From Thermoanaerobaculales bacterium (GTDB lineage: Bacteria > Acidobacteriota > Thermoanaerobaculia > Thermoanaerobaculales > Sulfomarinibacteraceae), in assembly GCA_029932545.1 (NCBI GenBank), contig JAOZPW010000108.1, positions 1-11,828 on the forward strand: a stretch of 11,828 nucleotides of DNA, written 5' to 3'. The notes under the pieces are model-generated. The model worked only from the letters and a program-made list of their open reading frames with translations, did no database searches and was not told the origin of the DNA. Position 1 is the stretch's first letter. Each line of letters opens with the position of its first letter. This document shows positions 6,873 through 11,828 of the stretch, piece by piece. The translations under genes were made by a program, and so were the position numbers.

Positions 6873-8063
6873 CTATTCCTCTGGGTCCTTTGCGCTCTTT
6901 GCGAGGTCGCTCTCTTCCCGCTTCACTCTCCGGCTGCCATCGTAGAGGTCAAAACGCATCCAGCGGCACTCAATCGGGCCGTTGAAAACCGGGATTCTCC
7001 GCGCGGCCTTGAGGCCGATGTTCTTGGAGAGCTCCCTGTTACCCGCGAGGATCCATGCGGTTGAATCTCCTCCGATGGCCTTGAGACGGTCTCCAAGGGC
7101 TGAATAGAGGCCTTTGAGGGCGCCGGCTTCACCCAGGCGCTTGCCGTAGGGCGGGTTGATAACGATCAACGAACCCTCACCTGGCGGATCCATCGTCGTC
7201 GCCTCGCCCGGGACGACATCGACCCACTGATTGACCCCCGCGGCCCCGAGGTTCTGCTTGGCGACCTTGAGGGCCTTGGGATCGTGGTCGGCCGAGATGA
7301 TGGGACACGGCGCCGGCCTCTGCTGAGCCTCAAGATCACGCCGCACTTTGACCAGAAGATCCTGGCGGTGGTCCGGCCACCGTTCAAACGCGAAACGCCG
7401 ATAGAGGCCCGGGGCCATCCTTGTGGCAATCATCGCAGCTTCGGCGCCAAAAGTTCCGGTCCCACCCATCGGGTCCAAGAGGGGCCTTTCACCGTCGTAT
7501 TCAGCCAACAAGAGCAGTCCGGCGGCCAGGGCGGAGTTCAGAGGGGCCGGCCCGCCCTTGGGACGGTAACCACGTTTGGAAAGCGGCGTTCCTACGGCAT
7601 CGAGGGATATCGACGCTTCACCTTCTTGAAGATGGAGGTGAATCGGGACATGGGGCTTGACCAGATCGACCGAGGGTCGCCCTCCGATTCTGTCACGAAT
7701 CCGGTCGACCACGGCATCCTTGACGACCTGGGCTGCGAACACAGTGTTGCCGAAGGCCGAGTTCCGACCGGCAACGTTAACCGCCAACGTTCCGCCCGGC
7801 GTCAGGTAATCCTCCCATGCCACCCGGCTCGCCAGCCGGTAAAGCTGTTCCCTGTCACCGGCCGAACCCGAGGTGACGGGGATCAGAATCCGCATGGCGG
7901 TACGAAGCCCCAGACAACTCCTGATCATCGCCTGACGGTCACCATGGAATCGCACCATGCCCCGCCCTGCCTCGACCCTCATGCCTCCCAGGTCAAGAAT
8001 TTCGTCCGCAAGGACGTCCTCGAGTCCACGGCTGCAGGTGGCAACTAACTCACGAGTTCTCAT
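6873..8063 (-). CDS. THUMP-domain class I SAM-dependent RNA methyltransferase (COG0116, RlmL N-terminal half/YpsC type)
   Basis: The 396-residue protein is predicted to methylate a guanine N2 in 23S rRNA, as the RlmL N-terminal half does at G2445 in E. coli; the site is inferred. Domains are a ferredoxin-like start (MRTRELVATCSRGLEDVLADE), a THUMP RNA-binding domain (about 43-155) and a Rossmann methyltransferase domain (about 165-375). The latter carries LLDPMGGTGTFGAEAA (195-210, SAM motif I), ISADHDPKAL (256-265) and the catalytic NPPYGKRLGE (303-312). It has one methyltransferase domain, as in B. subtilis YpsC, not the two of E. coli RlmL. ATG 8063 is chosen because the family motif starts right there; the longer frame to 8141 reads into repeat DNA. 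No good ribosome site is visible and the start sits in a 12-bp hairpin. The last 17 residues (380-396) are charged and encoded by repeat-like DNA, probably an added tail. Confidence 0.9.
   Translation of the reverse strand: MRTRELVATCSRGLEDVLADEILDLGGMRVEAGRGMVRFHGDRQAMIRSCLGLRTAMRILIPVTSGSAGDREQLYRLASRVAWEDYLTPGGTLAVNVAGRNSAFGNTVFAAQVVKDAVVDRIRDRIGGRPSVDLVKPHVPIHLHLQEGEASISLDAVGTPLSKRGYRPKGGPAPLNSALAAGLLLLAEYDGERPLLDPMGGTGTFGAEAAMIATRMAPGLYRRFAFERWPDHRQDLLVKVRRDLEAQQRPAPCPIISADHDPKALKVAKQNLGAAGVNQWVDVVPGEATTMDPPGEGSLIVINPPYGKRLGEAGALKGLYSALGDRLKAIGGDSTAWILAGNRELSKNIGLKAARRIPVFNGPIECRWMRFDLYDGSRRVKREESDLAKSAKDPEE
7102..7146. repeat. 45-bp direct repeat, intact copy inside the methyltransferase gene
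   Basis: This is the partner of 5201-5245 (41 of 45 identical, same orientation, start-to-start distance 1901 bp). Here it is normal coding sequence for residues 307-321 of the methyltransferase, just after the catalytic NPPY motif. The pair flanks the two-gene envelope operon. Confidence 0.85.
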
Positions 8064-8076
8064 GGAGAACTCGTGA
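8050..8076 (-). promoter_or_regulatory. Perfect 12-bp hairpin over the methyltransferase start codon
   Basis: TCACGAGTTCTC (8050-8061) and GAGAACTCGTGA (8065-8076) are exact reverse complements around a 3-base loop. In the mRNA the loop reads CAU, so A and U of the AUG are in the loop and G is the first base of the stem. The last 12 bases before the start are locked in the stem, and no Shine-Dalgarno sequence is seen there. Such a hairpin should reduce translation initiation or mark a regulated start. It could instead be a palindromic element that landed at the 5' end of the gene. Pairing is seen directly; the effect is inferred. Confidence 0.6.
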
Positions 8077-8077
8077 A

Positions 8078-8098
8078 GCTGGGAGGCTGGGAGGCTGG
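8078..8098. repeat. Tandem 8-bp repeat (GCTGGGAG)
   Basis: The unit GCTGGGAG occurs 2.6 times in tandem (8078-8085, 8086-8093, then GCTGG). It lies in the spacer between pfp and the methyltransferase gene, directly beside the start-codon hairpin. Confidence 0.75.
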
Positions 8099-8124
8099 AA
8101 CGCGAGGACGCTGGCCTGCCGGAT

Positions 8125-8142
8125 GGTGGGCCAAGGCCCACC
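8125..8142. repeat. Perfect palindrome GGTGGGCC-AA-GGCCCACC
   Basis: Eight bases on each side of AA are exact reverse complements. Followed by CTACAA, the unit resembles short palindromic repeats scattered between genes in many bacterial genomes. Whether it recurs in this genome cannot be seen from one window. It lies between pfp and the methyltransferase gene and could also act as a weak transcription stop. Confidence 0.6.
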
Positions 8143-8167
8143 CTACAAACTCGTGCCGGTTTGCCTC

Positions 8168-8199
8168 AGCTGAGAGCTGAGAGCTGAGAGCTGATAGCT
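8168..8199. repeat. Tandem 7-bp repeat (AGCTGAG)
   Basis: AGCTGAG is repeated three times exactly, followed by AGCTGAT and AGCT, giving 4.6 units. The array ends six bases from the pfp stop codon. Because AGCT is itself a palindrome, the array can fold on itself. A short array like this is prone to copy-number change. Confidence 0.85.
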
Positions 8200-8205
8200 T
8201 TCTCA

Positions 8206-9411
8206 TCAGTAATCCGACGTCATGATGAACACCGGGGCGCCGTCGAATTTCTTGTAAAAGGGTCTCAATCTTTCGGTGTTGTAGAACTTCCCAACATCGA
8301 TCACCTTCTTGCGTGAGGTGACGACGTCAATAGGCACGTTGTCGTACCGCCCGTTCCGAACATTGACCAGGCGACCGGAGACTCCGCTGAGGATCAAATC
8401 CATTGCAAGATTGCCGTAGGCCATCGGAACGATCGAGTCCATTGCATCAGGATCACCCGAGCGAACCATGTAGCCAAGTCTCTGTGAGATCACATCGACC
8501 CGTCGTCCGTTGTTGAATTTTGGAGACGCGTTCCTCAGAGCCTGGGCGACACGATCCCCGATGCCACCCAGCTTCTTGTGACCGAACATGTCGGTCTCCT
8601 GGTCCGAGAAGACCATTTCGTCCATTCCGGTGAAGGTCGCCCCTTCGGAGACCAGAACGACACTGTATTTGCTGGGATGCTCCCGCCGATCTTCTGTCAT
8701 CAGCTCACAGAGGTGTTCAATGTCGAAGATGTGCTCGGGGATGACACACCGGTTGGCCGCCCCGGCCATCGTCGGCAACAGTGCCGTATAGCCTGCATAT
8801 CGGCCGAAAACCTCGATGACCAGGAAGCGCTCGTGGCTGCCGGCCGATGTCCGCAGGGCATGGGTCATCTCTATGGTTCGCGTGACGCAGGTCGAAAAAC
8901 CGATGCAGTAATCGGTCCCCGGCACGTCGTTGTCCATCGTCTTGGGCAAAGCAACGACCGGCACTCCCTGCTTGTGGAGGTGTTCGCCGTAGGACAATGT
9001 GTCGTCACCTCCGATTGGAATCAAGGTGTTGATGCCGAGAAAATCCAGATTCTTCAACACTTCCGGGGTCAAGTCGTTGACCTCGTCCCCATACACCTCG
9101 CTGTAGTGTTCCGGCACATCGACCTTGGGCACGTGGCTTGGACGGGTCCTCGAGGTGTGGAGGAAGGTCCCCCCGGTCCGCCCAATTTTGTTGACGACCT
9201 CTTCGGTCAACTCGACAACGGAATCACCTGCATCGCCCCGCTCCCGGTCAATCTCGATCAGACCGGACCAGCCCCGTTTGATGCCTATGACACGGTATCC
9301 CTCTCTGAGGGCCCGGACGGTGACGCCACGAATCGCCGGATTGAGGCCAGGCACATCGCCGCCTCCCGTCAAAATACCGATGGTCTTGCCGATTGAGTGT
9401 TTTGCAACCAT
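8206..9411 (-). CDS. pfp: Phosphofructokinase, predicted PPi-dependent (diphosphate-fructose-6-phosphate 1-phosphotransferase)
   Basis: The 401-residue cytoplasmic enzyme phosphorylates fructose 6-phosphate in glycolysis. The family is clear from IGILTGGGDVPGLNPAIRG (11-29), IPIGGDDTLSYG (131-142), PKTMDNDVPGTD (156-167, catalytic Asp160) and FGRYAGYTALL. Phosphoryl donor: residues matching E. coli PfkA Gly104 and Gly124 are Asp137 (GGDD) and Lys157 (PKTMDND). Known PPi-dependent enzymes have Asp and Lys here, while ATP enzymes have Gly at these sites, so PPi use is predicted and the reaction would be reversible. ATG 9411 is chosen because GGAGGA lies 6 nt upstream; the longer frame to 9462 would run into pyrC. 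pyrC ends 28 bp upstream on the same strand, so the two probably share an mRNA. The C-terminus (FYKKFDGAPVFIMTSDY) is intact. The family is certain; cofactor choice is a strong inference. Confidence 0.93.
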   Translation of the reverse strand: MVAKHSIGKTIGILTGGGDVPGLNPAIRGVTVRALREGYRVIGIKRGWSGLIEIDRERGDAGDSVVELTEEVVNKIGRTGGTFLHTSRTRPSHVPKVDVPEHYSEVYGDEVNDLTPEVLKNLDFLGINTLIPIGGDDTLSYGEHLHKQGVPVVALPKTMDNDVPGTDYCIGFSTCVTRTIEMTHALRTSAGSHERFLVIEVFGRYAGYTALLPTMAGAANRCVIPEHIFDIEHLCELMTEDRREHPSKYSVVLVSEGATFTGMDEMVFSDQETDMFGHKKLGGIGDRVAQALRNASPKFNNGRRVDVISQRLGYMVRSGDPDAMDSIVPMAYGNLAMDLILSGVSGRLVNVRNGRYDNVPIDVVTSRKKVIDVGKFYNTERLRPFYKKFDGAPVFIMTSDY

Positions 9412-9439
9412 GTCAAATCCTCCAGAGGGGAAACCACCC

Positions 9440-10486
9440 TCAATGCGTATCAATTTCCTCAACCTGCCACATCACGGTGTCGCCGGCCGCCAAAGGCGAA
9501 ACCGAACCCTCCCCAAAACGATAGGCCGAAGGTACTCGCCAGGGGTTCCGAACAAGAGTAATACTGTCGGTGTTGCGCTGGAGTCCATAAAAATCAGCTC
9601 CAAAGAACGAGGCAAAGGCCTGCAATCGATCCAGGGCGCCTTCGGCCTCAAAAATCTGAGCGTACAGCTCCAGGGCGGCGTGGGCGGAGAAGATCCCCGC
9701 GCAACCGCACGACGCTTCCTTGGTCTCAACCGTGTGGGGCGCTGAATCTGTCCCCAGGAAAAAGCGCGATTTGCCCGACGTCGCTGCGGCAACCAGCGCC
9801 AGACGGTGCCTTTCCCGCTTGAGCACCGGCAGACAATAACGGTGCGGGCGGATCCCACCCTCGAAGATCGCGTTGCGGTTCATCAAGAGATGGTGGGGAG
9901 TGATCGTCGCCACCACTCCATCACGAGCACTCTCGACGAAAGCCACGGCCTCGGCAGTCGTAACATGCTCCATGACGATCTTGAGCCGTGGATGCGCTTC
10001 CACCAGTGGTGCCAGAACTCGTTCGAGAAAGACCGCCTCCCGGTCAAACAGATCAATATCGGGGTCGGTCACCTCTCCATGGACCAACAGAGGCAGTCCC
10101 AATTCAGCCATCACCGCAAGAGGCTCACCGACGCGGGCAATAGAGGTCACTCCGGCATCGGAGTTGGTCGTCGCCCCGGCAGGATAGAGCTTCACACCCT
10201 GCACAACCCCGCTATCGACTGCACGTCTGATCTCGGCCACTGGCGTACGATCCGTCAAGTAGAGCGTCATCAAGGGCTCAAAGGTCGTACCGGACGGCAA
10301 TGCCGCGAGAATCCGGCTGCGATAGGCACGAGCATCATCGGTCGTAACGACCGGAGGCTTGAGATTCGGCATGACAATCGCCCGACCGAAAACCCTTGCC
10401 GAGTGGACTACGGCGTCGGCCATCGCGGCACCATCCCGCAGGTGCAAGTGCCAGTCATCGGGTCGTGTCAATGTGATCCGGCTCAT
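9440..10486 (-). CDS. pyrC: Dihydroorotase, class II (PyrC)
   Basis: The 348-residue enzyme, the same length as E. coli PyrC, carries out the reversible cyclisation of carbamoyl aspartate to dihydroorotate, the third step of pyrimidine synthesis. It is a zinc amidohydrolase. The metal and catalytic residues are present: H13 and H15 in DDWHLHLRDG, K99 (carboxylated lysine, in GVKLYPAGATTNSD), H136 (VHGEVTD), H174 (MEHVTT) and D247 (GTDSAPH), along with TPHHLLMNRNAIF. Two adjacent ATGs (10489 and 10486) follow GGAGG at 10495-10499 by 5 or 8 nt. I chose 10486 because MSRITLTRPDDWH matches the family's usual start, but either is possible. It heads a minus-strand operon with pfp and is divergent from the DUF4388 gene. 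Nothing is missing or unusual. Confidence 0.96.
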   Translation of the reverse strand: MSRITLTRPDDWHLHLRDGAAMADAVVHSARVFGRAIVMPNLKPPVVTTDDARAYRSRILAALPSGTTFEPLMTLYLTDRTPVAEIRRAVDSGVVQGVKLYPAGATTNSDAGVTSIARVGEPLAVMAELGLPLLVHGEVTDPDIDLFDREAVFLERVLAPLVEAHPRLKIVMEHVTTAEAVAFVESARDGVVATITPHHLLMNRNAIFEGGIRPHRYCLPVLKRERHRLALVAAATSGKSRFFLGTDSAPHTVETKEASCGCAGIFSAHAALELYAQIFEAEGALDRLQAFASFFGADFYGLQRNTDSITLVRNPWRVPSAYRFGEGSVSPLAAGDTVMWQVEEIDTH

Positions 10487-10599
10487 CATCGGCCCCTCCA
10501 TTGCCCCATTCTGGAGCATTATGACGTACAGTAGTGGAACCTCCGTGATTTGGGGCGATTTTTCTTCGTCTCATGCATAGGGTGACCAAGGGAGAAAGA

Positions 10600-11742
10600 T
10601 TGACGATAGCCGGCAACCTCAGAACAATGGGCCTTGGAGACATCGTGCAATGGTTGGCTTCGACGCAGAAGACAGGGACCCTGATCATCGACGGACCGGA
10701 GTTCACAAAGAAGATTTATTTTCGCCAGGGCGATGTGGTCGCGGTTGCCTCAGACAATCCCCATGAGTTCCTCGGACACTACCTGCTGGGATGGGGTTAT
10801 TGCACTTCAACCGATATCGAAGCGATGCTCAAGATCCAAGATTCGAAGACTGCAATGCTCGGCGAACTCGCAGTCAAGAACGGATTTGTCAGCACCGAGG
10901 AGCTCCGAACCGTCGTAACGGCCAAGACCGAAGAAACTCTCTACGATCTGATCCTGTGGGATTCCGGAGATTTCCGCTTCATTGAAGGCCAACTGCCCGA
11001 CAGGGCATTTCAAGAGATCCCGCTCCCGGCGACGTCGTTCCTATTCGAAGGTCATCGGCAAAGGGACGAACGGCTTCAGATGATCGACCTGGTCCCCAAT
11101 ACCGCCGTCGTTCCCATCTTGATTGCTCTCCCGGAAGATCTGGAAGAGACAGACTTGGCATTGGTGACACAGATGGACGGCAGAGGCACGATCGAGGAGC
11201 TGGCCCTGTCCAACCGGCGAACGATCTTCGATGTACTTAAATTGGTCCACCGCTGCGTGCAATCAGGCCTGATGCAGGTACATTCATCCGAAGGGACCGC
11301 AACACTGTCCGACCAGATCGCGGCACCTTGGATGGCGACCGAACGCAGTGTAATGGCACGGCTGGAACGGGGCCGTTTCCTCGACGCCCTCAAATTAATC
11401 AACGAGGCACAGGAGACCTTTGCACCCGACCCCGCGGCCCATGCCTGGGCCTCGTCGATGTTCAGTCGAATCGAGCAGGCACTGAACGACGAGGCAATCG
11501 AGGGATCGGACATCCTCGACTTGGGGATTGAATTGGATGACCTGGTCAACCTGGACTGCGATCCCGCCGAGGGTTTCGTCCTGTCTCGGATCACCGGAGT
11601 CTACTCAATCGATGAGGTCCTGAATCTGCTTCCTGGTTCCAACCTCAACAATCGCGTAATCATCCACAATCTCATCCGACGCGGCCTGATAAAACCCCGT
11701 GACGCCACCTCAATCAAGCGGTTTCAAAAATCTCTGAGTTGA
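10600..11742 (+). CDS. DUF4388 (PATAN) domain protein with two winged-helix-like regions
   Basis: Residues about 3-65 (IAGNLRTMGLGDIVQWLAST, then GTLIIDG, KKIYFRQGDVVAVAS and HEFLGHYLLGWG) are a DUF4388/PATAN domain, a module of signalling proteins in Acidobacteriota, Myxococcota and related phyla. It is followed by a helical extension with GELAVKNGFVSTEEL (88-102), then two similar winged-helix-like segments: DGRGTIEELALSNRRTIFDV to SGLMQV (about 193-227) and ITGVYSIDEVLNLLPGSN to RRGLIKP (about 331-366). There is no signal peptide or membrane helix, so the 380-residue product is cytoplasmic. Its exact role is unknown; regulation or protein interaction is likely. I start it at TTG 10600, which has GGAG at 10591-10594 (5 nt spacing) and places the domain at the N-terminus as usual. 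ATG 10573 is in frame but has no ribosome site. It diverges from pyrC and is probably monocistronic. Confidence 0.85.
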   Translation: MTIAGNLRTMGLGDIVQWLASTQKTGTLIIDGPEFTKKIYFRQGDVVAVASDNPHEFLGHYLLGWGYCTSTDIEAMLKIQDSKTAMLGELAVKNGFVSTEELRTVVTAKTEETLYDLILWDSGDFRFIEGQLPDRAFQEIPLPATSFLFEGHRQRDERLQMIDLVPNTAVVPILIALPEDLEETDLALVTQMDGRGTIEELALSNRRTIFDVLKLVHRCVQSGLMQVHSSEGTATLSDQIAAPWMATERSVMARLERGRFLDALKLINEAQETFAPDPAAHAWASSMFSRIEQALNDEAIEGSDILDLGIELDDLVNLDCDPAEGFVLSRITGVYSIDEVLNLLPGSNLNNRVIIHNLIRRGLIKPRDATSIKRFQKSLS

Positions 11743-11753
11743 ACGGGAACGCA

Positions 11754-11796
11754 GTTGAACCGCAGAGACGCGAAGCAATCGAAGAGAAAGGGGGAA
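11754..11796. repeat. Purine-rich, repeat-like intergenic DNA
   Basis: The stretch after the DUF4388 gene (AACCGCAGAGACGCGAAGC and on through AAGAGAAAGG) has the CGCAGAGA-type wording of short dispersed intergenic sequences. A similar purine-rich text (GCAAAGAGCGCAAAGGA, minus strand) lies near 6880-6905, at the 3' end of the methyltransferase gene. The two are related in style rather than by a strict alignment, so this is a tentative call. Confidence 0.3.
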
Positions 11797-11828
11797 ATGA
11801 ACTTCGGATGGTCACCGTTGCGGGGCAC

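Noticed and set aside
7284..8048. 254-codon plus-strand frame inside the methyltransferase gene
   Set aside because: It is antisense to a gene with clear SAM and NPPY motifs; the length is explained by high GC content and the translation resembles no family.
8168..8199. Possible CRISPR-like array
   Set aside because: Seven-base units in direct tandem with no spacers and no cas genes; this is a simple tandem repeat.
8578..9396. 272-codon plus-strand frame inside pfp
   Set aside because: It is antisense to an intact phosphofructokinase gene and shows no recognisable domain.
10518..10523. CATAAT (minus strand) as a -10 element for pyrC
   Set aside because: The position is plausible but no -35 match is visible; promoter rules for this lineage are unknown.
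11797..11828. Possible start of another gene at the right edge (ATG after AAAGGGGGAA)
   Set aside because: Only ten codons are visible and the upstream run may be part of the purine-rich repeat-like DNA; there is not enough sequence to support a gene.

Overview
The window is a roughly 60% GC stretch of bacterial chromosome with ten protein-coding genes, nine of them complete and pepF possibly running in from the left edge. There are no RNA genes of a recognised family, no insertion sequences and no CRISPR array. The gene set suggests a Gram-negative, didermic lineage such as Acidobacteriota or a neighbouring phylum. The pointers are a lipoprotein with a LolA-like fold, a membrane-anchored Ser/Thr kinase-like protein, a DUF4388 (PATAN) protein, a pyrophosphate-type phosphofructokinase and short dispersed repeats between genes. 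This placement is an inference from content, not an identification.

Layout. 10-1884 (+) encodes oligoendopeptidase F. 1885-2128 is non-coding and can fold into about five consecutive stem-loops. 2129-2608 (-) encodes a YaiI/YqxD (DUF188) protein that starts with TTG. 2742-5174 (+) encodes a large one-pass membrane protein with a kinase fold whose catalytic residues are lost. After it, 5201-5245 is a decayed copy of a piece of the methyltransferase gene found 1.9 kb further on. 5340-6056 and 6071-6799 (+) form a two-gene envelope operon: a secreted protein with a small beta-domain, paired G-x-W-x-T repeats and a charged helix, then a LolA-like lipoprotein.

From 10486 down to 6873 three genes run on the minus strand: pyrC (dihydroorotase), pfp (phosphofructokinase with the Asp/Lys signature of PPi users) and a THUMP-domain RNA methyltransferase. 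pyrC and pfp are 28 bp apart and probably co-transcribed. The methyltransferase is separated from pfp by 142 bp made almost wholly of short repeats and a perfect hairpin that covers its own start codon. 10600-11742 (+) encodes a DUF4388 protein divergent from pyrC. The last 86 bp hold purine-rich repeat-like DNA and no secure gene.

Most genes are housekeeping (peptide turnover, pyrimidine synthesis, glycolysis, rRNA modification). The less ordinary parts are the pseudokinase fusion, the envelope cassette between two 45-bp direct repeats, the hairpin over the methyltransferase start, and the structured intergenic DNA after pepF. I found no clear sign of a defence system or mobile island.
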